Shown here: positions 21,484 through 31,221 of the stretch, in pieces
How the letters are laid out: each line of letters begins with the position of its first letter
Position numbering within the stretch: position 1 is the first letter of the stretch
Source of the DNA: Polynucleobacter necessarius
Lineage (GTDB): Bacteria; Pseudomonadota; Gammaproteobacteria; Burkholderiales; Burkholderiaceae
Direction: 5' to 3'
NCBI RefSeq assembly: GCF_900096755.1
Contig: NZ_LT615227.1
Coordinates: 1,145,822 to 1,209,821 of the forward strand
Length of the DNA: 64,000 bases
Position numbers and translations under genes: made by a program
Notes under the pieces: generated by a model
Databases searched by the model: none
The model's input: only the letters and a program-made list of their open reading frames with translations
Told to the model about the DNA's origin: nothing

Positions 21484-23754
21484 TTAGTGGTGGACAGGTC
21501 GCCAGCGTTTCAGTAATAGCGCATTAAGGACGCAAAAACTGGATAGCGCCATGGCGCTACCGGCTAACATGGGTGAGAGATAGCCTAAAGCAGCCAAGGG
21601 AATGCCTGTAGCATTAAAGATAAAGGCCCAGAATAAATTTTGCTGAATCTTTTTCCAGGTTCGCTTGGATATATCAACAGCACTTGCCACTAAAGTAGGG
21701 TCACCTCTCATCAAGGTAATTCCCGCAGCTTGCATAGCCACATCGGTACCGGTAGACATGGCCATGCCCACATCTGCAGTTGCTAGGGCAGGCGCATCGT
21801 TTACGCCATCACCTACCATCGCTACATATTGACGCTCACCATCTTTTGTTTGTAGCTTGCGAATAATTTCTGCTTTATCACTTGGCATGATTTGCGCAAA
21901 TACTTCTTGAATGCCAACAGATTTTGCAACGCGATTTGCTGCCGCGATATTGTCGCCAGAAAGCATGACTGCGCGAATGTCTAATTGATGTAACGAGGTG
22001 ATTGCCTCTTTGGCGCCATCTTTTAGCTCGTCACCAAAAGCAATTATTGCAATTGGCGATGAAGGTGCTTCGTTTTTCATTAATACCGAAACGGTTTGAC
22101 CAGCATCAAAACATGCTTGCGCTTTTTCGAGGATCGCGAGGTGTTGAGGGTTGCCCTCCAAAGAGGCAATGCTTTGGAGGCTCAAGCTTTGCCCCATAAA
22201 AGGTCCGGAGCTTGGCTTTCCGCTTATCCCGATGCCAGGTAATGCTTTGCTGTCCGTTGGCGTAATGGGAGTCAAGCTCTTTTGCTTCGCATCATCTAAG
22301 AGCGCTTTTGCAAGCGGGTGCTCGCTGCCAAGCTGCAATCCTGCAGCACTGGCCAGGATATTTTCTTCTGAGTGCGTACTTTGAAAAGAAATGATCTGTA
22401 GCAATCTAGGCTTACCGATTGTGAGGGTGCCTGTTTTATCGAAGGCGACAATATTAAGGCGATGCGCTAATTCCAAAACTTGCGGATCTTTAATTAAGAT
22501 GCCAAAGCGTGCTGCAACACCAGTTCCTGCCATGATTGCAGCAGGCGTTGCTAAGCCAAGGGCGCATGGGCATGCAATCACTAGTACGGATACCGATCTC
22601 AAGATAGCGATGGATGCGGAGTCTAAATAAAGCCAGTTTGCTATGCCAGTAATGATCGCAATCAAAATGACGCTGGGTACAAAAATGGCGCTGACTTGAT
22701 CAACTAGTTTTTGGATGGGTGCTTTTTGAGTTTGCGCATCTTCAACTAAAGAAATAATTTTAGAAAGCACACTTTCTATACCCACTGCCTGGGCCTCTAT
22801 GACCAGCAGACCCTCCCCATTTAGCGAGCCACCGATCACTTTCCCGTCAACATGTTTTTTGACTGGCTCACTTTCTCCAGTAAGCAAAGATTCGTCTACA
22901 TGGCTATTGCCGATTAGAATCAGACCATCTACCGGAATGCGTTCACCAGGCAGCACTAAGACGCGATCTTTTGGAAACACCTGATCTAAGGGGAGGTCGC
23001 GAAATTGATCCAAAGGCGAACCTGCAGAAATGGCGATGTCCTTATCGATTACCTTGGCATGCTCTGGCCATAGTTTTTGTAAGGCACGTATTGCTTCACT
23101 GGTTTGTTGCTTGGCTCTTGCTTCTAACCATTTACCAAGCAAGACCATACAGATGATGACTGCAGACCCTTCGAAATAGAGCTCATGCACCGCATGATCG
23201 GCGCTTAACAATTGATACACGCTTAAACCGTATGCCGCACTCGTGCCCAGTGCCACCAATAAATCCATATTGCCTACGCCGGACATGAGAGATTTAAAAC
23301 CTGCTCTGTAAAAGCGCCACCCTAAAAAAAACTGCACGGGGCTAGCGAGCAGGAGTTGCCATTTGGGTGAGAGAGTCCAATGAATGCCAAATGGCATGAG
23401 AAGCATCGGCACAAATAGTGGGGCCGAAAGGGTGAAGCCTAGTAATACGCGCCCCAAGCCATCAGCACCCCAAAAGGACTGGGAGCTGGATAGTCCTGGA
23501 ATTGCATGTGTTTTGCTAATTTTGGCCTGGTGGTAGCCTGTTTTTTCGACAAGAGCGATGATTTCATTGATTTTGACCACAGAACCGGCTTTTAGGCGAA
23601 TTTTGGCCTGTTCGGTGGCCAAATTGACGCTAGCCGCTTCAACCCCAGGAATCTTGCCTAAAGCCTTCTCAACCCTGCCAACACAGGAGGCGCAGGTCAT
23701 GCCGCCGATATCCAGAGTAAATAGCTCTGATTTAGTGTCTTTTTGGGGTTGCAT
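21484..23754 (-). CDS. copA: Copper-exporting P1B-type ATPase
   Basis: A 756-residue P-type ATPase pumping Cu(I) out of the cytoplasm. One N-terminal heavy-metal domain has 'GMTCASC'. The membrane part carries the ion-binding 'ACPCALGLATPAA'. The actuator has 'TGES', the phosphorylation site is 'DKTGTLT' and the hinge is 'GDGVNDAPAL'. The first, soluble HMA domain is followed by the eight-helix core expected of CopA. A small copper chaperone gene diverges from it 51 bp away. No CueR-type operator was recognisable between them. Intact. Confidence 0.96.
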   Translation of the reverse strand: MQPQKDTKSELFTLDIGGMTCASCVGRVEKALGKIPGVEAASVNLATEQAKIRLKAGSVVKINEIIALVEKTGYHQAKISKTHAIPGLSSSQSFWGADGLGRVLLGFTLSAPLFVPMLLMPFGIHWTLSPKWQLLLASPVQFFLGWRFYRAGFKSLMSGVGNMDLLVALGTSAAYGLSVYQLLSADHAVHELYFEGSAVIICMVLLGKWLEARAKQQTSEAIRALQKLWPEHAKVIDKDIAISAGSPLDQFRDLPLDQVFPKDRVLVLPGERIPVDGLILIGNSHVDESLLTGESEPVKKHVDGKVIGGSLNGEGLLVIEAQAVGIESVLSKIISLVEDAQTQKAPIQKLVDQVSAIFVPSVILIAIITGIANWLYLDSASIAILRSVSVLVIACPCALGLATPAAIMAGTGVAARFGILIKDPQVLELAHRLNIVAFDKTGTLTIGKPRLLQIISFQSTHSEENILASAAGLQLGSEHPLAKALLDDAKQKSLTPITPTDSKALPGIGISGKPSSGPFMGQSLSLQSIASLEGNPQHLAILEKAQACFDAGQTVSVLMKNEAPSSPIAIIAFGDELKDGAKEAITSLHQLDIRAVMLSGDNIAAANRVAKSVGIQEVFAQIMPSDKAEIIRKLQTKDGERQYVAMVGDGVNDAPALATADVGMAMSTGTDVAMQAAGITLMRGDPTLVASAVDISKRTWKKIQQNLFWAFIFNATGIPLAALGYLSPMLAGSAMALSSFCVLNALLLKRWRPVHH

Positions 23755-23805
23755 ATAGAAGATAATCTACTGCATACAAGCCATATTCACATCAAAAGGC
23801 CTTAT

Positions 23806-24000
23806 GTGTTCAGTTTGAAAGTATCTGGAATGACCTGCGGAGGCTGTATTAATGCGGTTACTCGAGCGGTCCAGGCTCGGGATCCTCGGGCTGTTGTAGA
23901 GGCTGATCTGGCTAGTCAAATTGTGAAGCTTGAAACAAGTCTTTCCGAGGCGCAGGCGAGCCAGCTTATAACAGATGCTGGCTTTCCAGTTGTTCAATAG
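23806..24000 (+). CDS. copZ: Heavy-metal-associated domain protein (copper chaperone CopZ-like)
   Basis: A single HMA domain with the metal site 'GMTCGGCINAV'. I take the GTG at 23806 as start (64 residues), because the longer frame would overlap copA and adds residues with no HMA character. The fold order is standard (beta strand 'FSLKVSG', helix after the CxxC, second strand 'AVVEADLASQIVKLE'). It is divergent from copA, and the presumed task is handing Cu(I) to CopA. Intact. Confidence 0.85.
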   Translation: MFSLKVSGMTCGGCINAVTRAVQARDPRAVVEADLASQIVKLETSLSEAQASQLITDAGFPVVQ

Positions 24001-24066
24001 CAATTGTTTAGAATAGCGACAAACCTAACAAAACCCGTAGTTTTTGTTCCTAAAGGATCGTGATTT

Positions 24067-24714
24067 ATGTTCTTCAGTAAGCTAATGCCTCACGATGGTA
24101 ATTTCTTCGAGCTTTTTAATGAGCACGCAAGCAATATCGTTTCCGCCTCCAAATCTTTTCTCAAGTTTGTCGAGCATTACAGCGACGAAGCCTTGCGCGC
24201 CAAATACACCCAAGATGTTGATAAAGCAGAGCATGCTTGTGATGATGTTGTGAAAGAAGTGCATCGCCGTTTACATAAAACATTCATCACACCTATCGAT
24301 CGTGATCAAATCTTTTCACTCATCAATACGATGGATGACGTTGCCGATTTATTGCAAAACGGCACTGAGGCAATGCATTTGTACGACGTAAAGCAAATGA
24401 CGCCAGAAATGGTGCAAATGGCCGAGCTTTGTAATCAGTGTTGCATCAGCATGAAAAACGCAGTTGCTACATTAAAAGATATTTCTGATCCAGAAGTAGC
24501 TAAAGCAGCATTAAAGACGTGCGATGAAATCGATCACCTGGAGTCTGGGGCTGATCGCCTTCTATCTACTGCTATTACTAGGTTGTTCCGTGAAGACATC
24601 GAAGTGCGTGAGCTTATTAAGTGCCAGCGTATTTATGAATTGCTCGAGGAAGTTACCGATAAATGTGAAGACGTTGCCAATTTGGTTGAAGGCATCGTTC
24701 TTGAAAACTCTTAA
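24067..24714 (+). CDS. DUF47 / PhoU-like phosphate transport regulator
   Basis: A 215-residue all-helical DUF47 (YkaA/PhoU-like) protein. Characteristic blocks are 'FFELFNEHASNIV', 'ADKAEHACDDV'-like 'VDKAEHACDDVVKEVHRRL', 'TPIDRDQIFSLINTMDDVADLL' and 'CQRIYELLEEVTDKCEDVAN'. The family is routinely encoded just before Pit-type phosphate transporters and is thought to regulate them. Here the Pit gene starts 11 bp after the stop. Intact. Confidence 0.92.
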   Translation: MFFSKLMPHDGNFFELFNEHASNIVSASKSFLKFVEHYSDEALRAKYTQDVDKAEHACDDVVKEVHRRLHKTFITPIDRDQIFSLINTMDDVADLLQNGTEAMHLYDVKQMTPEMVQMAELCNQCCISMKNAVATLKDISDPEVAKAALKTCDEIDHLESGADRLLSTAITRLFREDIEVRELIKCQRIYELLEEVTDKCEDVANLVEGIVLENS

Positions 24715-24725
24715 GGCGAATTAAG

Positions 24726-25736
24726 TTGCCAGCGACAGAAGTAGCTTTTTGGGTTGTAGCGCTCTTAGTAGCGCTTGCGCTTGCATTCGATTTCATGAAT
24801 GGATTTCATGATGCGGCGAACTCTATTGCAACAGTAGTTTCTACTGGTGTTCTAAAGCCACAGCAAGCTGTTGTCTTTGCCGCCTTCTTTAATTTCTTAG
24901 CAATCTTCATTTTTCATTTGAGTGTTGCTGCCACGGTAGGCAAGGGAATTGTTCATCCCGTTGCCGTCGACTTGCATGTGATTTTTGGAGCGCTAGTAGG
25001 TGCGATTATTTGGAACATCATCACTTGGTATTACGGTATTCCTTCTAGTTCATCTCATGCTTTGATTGGTGGCCTAGTTGGTGCGGCCTTGCCTAAGGCC
25101 GGTATGGATGGTTTGGTCTGGTCCGGAGTCATCAAAACCGCTTCCTTTATTTTCATCTCACCTTTGGTTGGCTTCTTGCTTGGCTCTTTGATGATGTTGT
25201 TGGTGGCATGGGTTTGTCGAAACGCAAACTTAGCAAAAACTGACCGCTGGTTCCGTCGCTTACAATTGGTTTCTGCTAGCGCCTACAGCTTGGGTCACGG
25301 CGGTAACGATGCTCAAAAGACCATTGGCATTATTTGGCTTTTACTCATCATTACTGGATATGCAGAGGCGAGTGCGAAGATGCCGCCTACTTGGACCATC
25401 ATTTGCTGCTATATCGCTATTGCAATGGGCACGATGTTTGGCGGATGGCGTATTGTGAAAACGATGGGTCAAAAGCTCACTAAACTAAAGCCGGTTGGTG
25501 GTTTCTGTGCTGAGACTGGTGGCGCCATCACTTTGTTTGCAGCTACAGCTATCGGTATTCCCGTTTCCACTACCCACACAATTACTGGGGCTATTGTTGG
25601 TGTTGGCTCTACACAGAGGGCTAGCGCGGTTCGTTGGGGGGTTGCTGGAAACATCGTTTGGGCCTGGATCTTCACCATCCCAGCGACTGCTTTGATGTCT
25701 ATGGCGGTTTACTACTTGAGCTTACTGATTTTCTAA
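24726..25736 (+). CDS. pit: Low-affinity inorganic phosphate transporter (Pit family)
   Basis: A 336-residue Pit/PiT (PF01384) membrane transporter taking up metal-phosphate with protons. The duplicated signature is clear: 'AFDFMNGFHDAANSIATVVST' near residue 20 (split here for length) and 'SLGHGGNDAQKTIGI' near 195. The start is TTG 24726; the only nearby ATG starts would cut the first helix. It is cotranscribed with the DUF47 gene. It is followed by two stem-loops. Intact. Confidence 0.93.
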   Translation: MPATEVAFWVVALLVALALAFDFMNGFHDAANSIATVVSTGVLKPQQAVVFAAFFNFLAIFIFHLSVAATVGKGIVHPVAVDLHVIFGALVGAIIWNIITWYYGIPSSSSHALIGGLVGAALPKAGMDGLVWSGVIKTASFIFISPLVGFLLGSLMMLLVAWVCRNANLAKTDRWFRRLQLVSASAYSLGHGGNDAQKTIGIIWLLLIITGYAEASAKMPPTWTIICCYIAIAMGTMFGGWRIVKTMGQKLTKLKPVGGFCAETGGAITLFAATAIGIPVSTTHTITGAIVGVGSTQRASAVRWGVAGNIVWAWIFTIPATALMSMAVYYLSLLIF

Positions 25737-25749
25737 GGCAATATAGATG

Positions 25750-25771
25750 GAAGGTGATCAAGGTCACTTTC
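25750..25771. terminator. Stem-loop after pit
   Basis: GAAGGTGA (25750-25757) pairs with TCACTTTC (25764-25771) around a 6-nt loop, with one G-T wobble. It begins 14 bp after the pit stop. No T-run follows, so terminator function is uncertain; it may be an mRNA end-protecting hairpin. Confidence 0.45.
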
Positions 25772-25824
25772 AGCAAATATTTGCCGCTACGAGTAAGCTA
25801 GCGCTAATTAAGAAAAATACCAAG

Positions 25825-25847
25825 AACCTAGAAGTTCATTCTAGGTT
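25825..25847 (+). terminator. Perfect 9-bp stem-loop between pit and apbC
   Basis: AACCTAGAA (25825-25833), loop GTTCA, then TTCTAGGTT (25839-25847), followed by TATTCAT. It is a perfect inverted repeat located 22 bp before the apbC GTG, so it could be a weak terminator of pit or a leader structure of apbC. Confidence 0.5.
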
Positions 25848-25868
25848 TATTCATATTAGGAGAAGGTA

Positions 25869-26957
25869 GTGTCGGTTACACCAGAGTTGGTTCAGTCAGC
25901 GCTCAAAAACTTAGTCGATCCCAGCGCCAAGATTGATTTCGTCACAGCAAAAAATATTAAAAATCTCCGCGTTGAAGATGGCAATATTTCTTTGGATATT
26001 GTGTTGGGTTATCCAGCCAAGAGTCAGTTTGAGTCTATTCGAAAATCAGTGATCAATGTTTTGCGTGATTTGCCTGGCGTAAAAAATGTCAGCGTTAATA
26101 TCTCTAGTCAAATTGTTGCGCATGCTGTTCAGCGTGGCGTGAAGTTATTGCCAGGTGTAAAAAATATCATTGCAGTTGCCAGTGGCAAGGGCGGCGTAGG
26201 TAAGTCCACTACTGCCGTGAACTTAGCCTTGGCGCTTGCTGCTGAAGGTGCGCAAGTCGGCATCTTGGATGCGGATATTTATGGCCCAAGTCAGCCGATG
26301 ATGCTGGGCATCACTGGCAGACCTGACTCTATTGAAGAAAACACAATTGAGCCGATGGAGGGCCATGGCCTACAAGCAGGTTCAATTGGCTTTCTGATTG
26401 ATGATGATGCTCCAATGGTATGGCGTGGACCCATGGTGACTTCTGCCCTTGAGCAACTGCTTCGTCAAACTCGTTGGCGTGATTTGGATTACCTCATTGT
26501 GGATATGCCCCCAGGTACTGGTGATATTCAGTTAACTTTGGCGCAAAAAGTTCCTGTAACTGGATCAGTCATCGTTACTACGCCACAAGACATCGCATTA
26601 TTAGATGCCCGCAAAGGCCTGAAGATGTTTGAGAAGGTGGGCGTACCTATCATTGGCATTATTGAAAACATGAGCACTTACGTTTGTACAAAATGCGGAC
26701 ATGAAGAGCATGTGTTTGGTAGCGGTGGTGGCGAGAAGATGTGTAAAGAGTATGGCGTGGATTTCTTGGGCTCTTTGCCGCTGAATCTTTCAATTCGCGA
26801 GCAGGCCGATGCAGGCCGCCCGACCGTGGTGGCTGACCCTGATGGCGCAATTAGCGCAATCTACAAGGGAATTGCTAGACAGGTGGCCATTCGTGTTGCT
26901 ACTCTATCCAAAGATATGAGCAGCAAATTCCCAAATATCGTCGTTCAAAACACTTGA
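25869..26957 (+). CDS. apbC: Iron-sulfur cluster carrier protein ApbC (Mrp)
   Basis: A 362-residue P-loop ATPase of the Mrp/NBP35 family carrying Fe-S clusters to apoproteins. The N-terminal MIP18-like domain (about 1-90) is followed by 'AVASGKGGVGKSTTAVNL', 'DADIYGPSQPMML', 'VDMPPGTGDIQLT' and the cluster-binding 'YVCTKCGHEEHVFGSGGG'. The start is GTG 25869 behind AGGAGAAGG. Intact, as expected of a core Fe-S gene, although several Fe-S clients nearby are lost. Confidence 0.95.
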   Translation: MSVTPELVQSALKNLVDPSAKIDFVTAKNIKNLRVEDGNISLDIVLGYPAKSQFESIRKSVINVLRDLPGVKNVSVNISSQIVAHAVQRGVKLLPGVKNIIAVASGKGGVGKSTTAVNLALALAAEGAQVGILDADIYGPSQPMMLGITGRPDSIEENTIEPMEGHGLQAGSIGFLIDDDAPMVWRGPMVTSALEQLLRQTRWRDLDYLIVDMPPGTGDIQLTLAQKVPVTGSVIVTTPQDIALLDARKGLKMFEKVGVPIIGIIENMSTYVCTKCGHEEHVFGSGGGEKMCKEYGVDFLGSLPLNLSIREQADAGRPTVVADPDGAISAIYKGIARQVAIRVATLSKDMSSKFPNIVVQNT

Positions 26958-26970
26958 GGCACTGAATATT

Positions 26971-27494
26971 TATGCGTTTTGCAGTGTTGATGCGTAAACA
27001 AAATATTGATAATCCATGGGTTTCATTCCGATGGATGCCTAAGGAAGTGCTGCCTGATTTCGGGCAATTTAATAGCAATCATCGTAGGCCAGTTTTTAGG
27101 GCGTGATGCAGATGGAGAGTCTTGGTTGTTTACTGGTTACGAACTGGATCTTTTCCCTGATGAGGCTGAAGGCTACTACCTGAATGTTTCTGCAACAACG
27201 CCCGCTTGGTTTGTGATGTGGCGTCTCGAAGAGGAAATTGATCGGTATATCGATGAGCAATCTATTGCTCTCGCAAAGTCGGAATCATCATTTGCTGTGC
27301 CACATCGTATATGTGTCAGCTACAACGAGGCAGCTCGCTTGCTCGATGGTGGTGAATCAGTGGATACAGTTCCAATGAGCGAACAGCATGCAGCTTGGTT
27401 GCAAGAATATGTCAATGACAACTATCGGCCAGAGCCTAAAAAACGTCATAAGCCCGCCTCGTTCAAAGGTGCAGAGCCGTCCTGCGGAGGAATG
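26971..27494 (+). pseudogene. DUF3305 protein of the formate dehydrogenase cluster, broken
   Basis: The DUF3305 family accompanies formate dehydrogenase genes. The natural start ATG 26971 gives 'MRFAVLMRKQNIDNPWVSFRW', in which the first 18 residues match the family, then 'MPKEVLPDFGQF' before the frame is lost around 27065-27090. One frame over, the match continues at 'GRDADGESWLFTGYELDLFPDEAEGYYLNV' (about 27106-27186) and 'WFVMWRLEEE'. The gene no longer has a stop before the next gene: the frame reads on through 'KRHKPASFKGAEPS' into DUF3306. Frameshift plus probable stop loss. Confidence 0.8.
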
Positions 27495-28112
27495 ATGGCG
27501 GATGGATTTCTAAGTCGATGGTCTAGACGTAAGGCGGGCAAAGAGGAAGATGCGCCAGAGAAAATGATAGAGACTCCTAAAGAGGTCTCTGCAACTATCC
27601 CGCTGGAGAGTGCGCCTGAAGAAACTCCGCCGCCTCCGACATTGGAGGATGTAGATAAGATTGATCGATGCGCCCCGGATTTCTCTGCTTTTATGAAGCC
27701 CGATGTGGATCCTGTTGTTCAGCAGGCCGCCCTCAAGAAAATGTTTACTGATCCCCACTTCAACATCATGGATGGATTGGATATTTATATTGATGATTAC
27801 AGTAAGCCCGATCCGCTACCTCCTGGAATGCTGGAGAGGATGGTGCAGAGTGATATGTTGAACTTGTTCTGCAAGCCAGACGAAGAGGGGCTTGCGGATG
27901 CTCAGCAGAGTGCGGGTCAAGCGCCCAGTCCCCAGCTAGAGGGCGAAGCATTAGAGCCACAAATGCAAAGTGATTTAACATCCACACAGCATATCGGTGC
28001 AGCATCAACGCCCGATCCATTGGATGCAGCGTCATCAGAAGTGCCGGTGGGGCAAGAACAGAAAAAACCTAAGAAGATAGCGCATGAGTCAAAAATTAGT
28101 CTGCAACTGTAA
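27495..28112 (+). CDS. DUF3306 protein, read-through fused to DUF3305 frame
   Basis: About 205 residues of the DUF3306 family, typically encoded next to DUF3305 in formate dehydrogenase loci. The domain starts at 'MADGFLSRWSRRK' (ATG 27495) with GGAGG four to five bases upstream, so this is the likely native start. The upstream DUF3305 frame is continuous with it. The mid part 'APDFSAFMKPDVDPVVQQAALKKMF' (around residues 60-84) and 'LDIYIDDYSKPD' are family-like; the tail is low-complexity, rich in Pro, Gln and Ser. Its end overlaps the next gene's start by 29 bp. Open, but its partners are broken. Confidence 0.75.
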   Translation: MADGFLSRWSRRKAGKEEDAPEKMIETPKEVSATIPLESAPEETPPPPTLEDVDKIDRCAPDFSAFMKPDVDPVVQQAALKKMFTDPHFNIMDGLDIYIDDYSKPDPLPPGMLERMVQSDMLNLFCKPDEEGLADAQQSAGQAPSPQLEGEALEPQMQSDLTSTQHIGAASTPDPLDAASSEVPVGQEQKKPKKIAHESKISLQL

Positions 28113-30181
28113 TGGCACCATGCCTTTGGACGCAAAAGCAATGGGCGTGCCGGTTCATCAATCTTTATGTAGACAAGAGGTTGATTCCTTTTTAAAAGCT
28201 TTGGATGGCTCTGATTCTTTGTGGTGGTAGCTTGTACGCAAGAGGGCGCATTATTTAGTGAGCTAGCCGATCAGGCCGAGAAGCCGCTGGTAGCCCCTCT
28301 GCGCTTTGTCAATATTCGTGAAGTTGCTGGTTGGACACAAGAGGCTAAAACTTCGGGACCAAAGATTGCCGCTTTATTGGCTTTGGCGGATATGCCAGAG
28401 GCTGAGCCTGTTCCTGTGGTGAATTACGAAAGTCAGGGCCGACTGCTGATTATTGGTGCAGGATCCCAGGCAATTCCTTGGGCGGAAAAATTAAGCCCAT
28501 CTTTAGATGTGTCAGTTTTATGCACTGAGCCAGGTAACCTACCGCTTACTAGAAGCTATCCTATCTTTACAGGCGCGGTTACTAAGTTAGATGGTTATCT
28601 AGGTAATTTTTCAGTTGATTGGGATCTACAAAATCCGATTGATCCTGAGATGTGTACTCGCTGCGGGGCTTGTGTTGAAGCATGCCCTGAGGGCGCAATC
28701 AATCTTTCTTTTGAGATCGATTTAAGTAAATGTAAGTCTCACCGCGATTGCGTTACAGCATGTGCAAGTATTGGTGCAATTTCTTTTGATCGAAAAGAGC
28801 GTGCACGTAACGCTGAATTTGATCTGATTCTGGATTTGCGTGTGGATCCTAAAATGCGCATGAGTCAAACTCCACAAGGTTACTTTGCTCCTGGGGCGGA
28901 TCCATTGGAGCAGGCCTTGGCAGTAAATCAGCTGTCAGAGATGGTGGGTGAGTTTGTGAGAAACCTAAATACTTTGTGTACAACGAAAAAGTTTGTGCAC
29001 ATGGCCGTAATGGCAAAGTTGGCTGTAGTGCTTGTATTGATGTTTGCTCAACCGGCGCAATTGGATCCATATTTAAAAATGGCCAAGGCTCTGTAGAGGT
29101 CAACCCAAATCTTTGCATGGGTTGTGGCGCTTGCGCCACTACTTGCCCTTCAGGTGCAATGCGTTACAACTACCCAAGCGTTTCGCATCAAGGTAAAGAG
29201 TTGAAAACCTTGGCCAGCGTCTTTACCGCAGAAGCCAAAAAGATCAATCAAGCAATGGTGCCAAGCTTGCTGTTGCACAGCTTAAAAGCTGGCACGCAAA
29301 TGATTGACGGATTAGGTAGATCTGCGCATGTCATGCCAAAGCAGTTTGAAAGTCTTCCTGCTTTTGTTATTCCTTACGGTATTGAGCATATCGCCTCAAC
29401 TGGTTTGGATTTGTGGCTTAGTAGCCTAACTTATGGTTTTGCTGAGGTTGTACTCCTTTTAAGTGGTGATGAATATCCGGCATATCGTGCTGCACTTGAA
29501 GAGCAGGCAAATTTAGCCAATAGTATTCTCAAAGCTTATGGATTTGATGAGCGCATTCATTTGATATTGGCAAGTTCTGCTGACGATTTAGCTACAGTAT
29601 CTAAAGCAATGGGTCTATTGCGTCAGCGAGGTTCGCTTGGTTCCATCTGTACACCTGCAACGGTTGCCTTATCTAATCAGAAGCGCGAAACGCTAGAAGC
29701 TGCTTTAGAGCATTTACAAAAGCAAGCAAAAACACCGCTCCCTGAAGCTGGCGTTGCTCTACCAAAATCTTCTCTATTGGGTGGACTTGCAATTAATACA
29801 GATGCATGCACCCTCTGCATGTCATGCGTCAGCGGCTGCCCTGAGGGTGCGCTCTTAGATAATCCTGATGAGCCAATCCTCTCTTTCATCGAGAAGCAGT
29901 GTGTTCAATGCGGTATTTGTGTACAGACCTGCCCTGAAAAAGCATTAACCCTCGCGCCTCGATTGCAAACGGTTGAGCAGCGCAAGCAAAAGGCAGTATT
30001 CAATGAAACCCAGGCCTTCCATTGCATTAGCTGTGGCAAGCCCTTTGGAGCAATGAAGATGGTTGATTTGATGTTGACCAAGTTGGGTGCTCATGGCGCT
30101 TTTGCTGGTGCAGCAATGGACAGGCTGAAGATGTGTGGCGATTGTCGTGTAGTAGATATGGTGAAAAAAGAACATGAGTGA
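28084..30181 (+). pseudogene. Polyferredoxin (multiple 4Fe-4S) protein of formate dehydrogenase cluster, broken
   Basis: A roughly 700-residue iron-sulfur protein. It begins at ATG 28084 'MSQKLVCNCNGTMPLDAKA', stops after 'SDSLWW' near 28230 and resumes one frame over at 'VACTQEGALFSELADQ' (a T missing from TTT is enough). Cluster motifs follow: 'CTRCGACVEACPEG', 'CKSHRDCVTAC', then a second shift near 28950 (extra GT in TTTGTGAG) before 'KPKYFVYNEKVC'. Further motifs are 'CSACIDVCSTGA', 'CMGCGACATTCPSG', 'CTLCMSCVSGCPEG' and 'CVQCGICVQTCPEK'. The net length change (-1, +2) matches the span. In the family it is an electron carrier or accessory of periplasmic formate dehydrogenase. Confidence 0.87.
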
Positions 30182-30824
30182 AATGGCAAAAGAGGCAGCA
30201 AAAGATAATTTATCTGCGGAAGTAGGGGATGTTGGCTTACCGGAGGATCTTGCAAGGGCTGACCTATATGGGTTTGATTGCATGTTTTTTTCAGATGCCA
30301 CCAGATCAAGAGTTGTTAGATCAAATTGCTGCAACAGCAGATCAACAAGATGCCGCTGACGAGGCGCCTTTGGCAAAAGTCTGGATGGATGTGGTTGAGG
30401 TTGCGAAAAATAACCCAGCTAAAGCTTGGCATGATGAGTTTGATTTGAATTTCATCAGCGTTGGCAAACCCAATGCAGTGCTCAACGGTTCTTTTTATGT
30501 GGCCGGTCATTTGAATGAGAAGCCCTTGGTCAACATACGCAAGGCCTTAGCGGAATTTGGGCTAGAGGCGGCGGAAGAGGTTACTGAAACCGAAGACCAT
30601 ATTTCCGCGCTCTGCGAAGTAATGCGATACCTAATTGCAGGGGACGATGTCGAGATTTCAAACCTTACAAATCAAAAGGTTTTTTCAGTGAGCACATCCG
30701 CCCTTGGTATGACGAATTGTGCGATGCAATAGAAGATATTCCAGGGATGCATCTCTATCACCCAATTGCCGCTCTCACTAGAGAATTCTTGGCTATTGAG
30801 GGGCAAGGTTTTGACATGATTTGA
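30174..30824 (+). pseudogene. TorD/DmsD-like chaperone, broken by two indels
   Basis: A molybdoenzyme maturation chaperone of about 216 residues. The start overlaps the end of the polyferredoxin gene. 'PEDLARADLYG' is followed by a shift (extra G in TATGGG near 30270) into 'LIACFFQMPPDQELLDQI'. It continues through 'VNIRKALAEFGLE' and 'ETEDHISALCEVMRYL', then a missing T near 30680 shifts into 'FSEHIRPWYDELCDAIE' and 'FLAIEGQGFDMI'. The two indels (+1, -1) cancel in length, so the span stays a multiple of three although about 130 central codons are read in another frame. The 'ExDHI' and 'HxxPW'-like blocks are TorD signatures. Confidence 0.88.
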
Positions 30825-30844
30825 TGCTGCGTTGCAGCATCAAA
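30820..30844 (+). terminator. Perfect 11-bp stem-loop overlapping the TorD stop codon
   Basis: TTTGATGCTGC (30820-30830), loop GTT, GCAGCATCAAA (30834-30844): a perfect inverted repeat that includes the TGA stop of the TorD-like gene. No T-tract follows. It could be a transcript-processing or partial termination site between accessory and structural genes of the formate dehydrogenase cluster. Confidence 0.55.
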
Positions 30845-30950
30845 TCAGTTGAATTCATGACCTAGTAATCCCCTATATGGCCAATATGCCAAAAATGCAA
30901 TTACGGATTACACTTGAGCGAAATCAAGAAAAATTACATAGGAGCATGCC

Positions 30951-31160
30951 ATGAGCACTAAATCCAAAGTTGCTTTAAGCGAAGAAAATACACAGTCGCG
31001 CCGTAAGTTCTTTATTGGTGCAGGCGCTGCAGCTGTTGCTAGCCAAACTCCAGTTGGTAAGGCAGTTATCCAAGAAATTAGTAGCACCAAAACAGTGAAA
31101 GATGTCGGTCAAACGATGTCTGCACACATGCGCAAGTATTACGAAACCACTTTGATTTAA
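30951..31160 (+). CDS. Small Tat-signal protein of formate dehydrogenase region
   Basis: A 69-residue protein matching the short Tat-targeted family found immediately upstream of formate dehydrogenase alpha genes. The Tat motif is 'SRRKFFIGAGAAAVA' at about residues 15-30. The rest is a short tail ending 'MSAHMRKYYETTLI'. Start ATG 30951 has AGGAG upstream. It is one of the few genes of this locus that is still open. Its short length makes intactness weak evidence for selection. Confidence 0.8.
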   Translation: MSTKSKVALSEENTQSRRKFFIGAGAAAVASQTPVGKAVIQEISSTKTVKDVGQTMSAHMRKYYETTLI

Positions 31161-31221
31161 CGATGTTTGTTTTGCTGTAACTGTTATTCAATAAATAAAA
31201 AAACTTTCTCAGGGACACCAT

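Noticed and set aside
23755..23805. CueR-type operator between copA and the copper chaperone gene
   Set aside because: No dyad resembling the MerR-family copper operator could be found in the 51-bp spacer.
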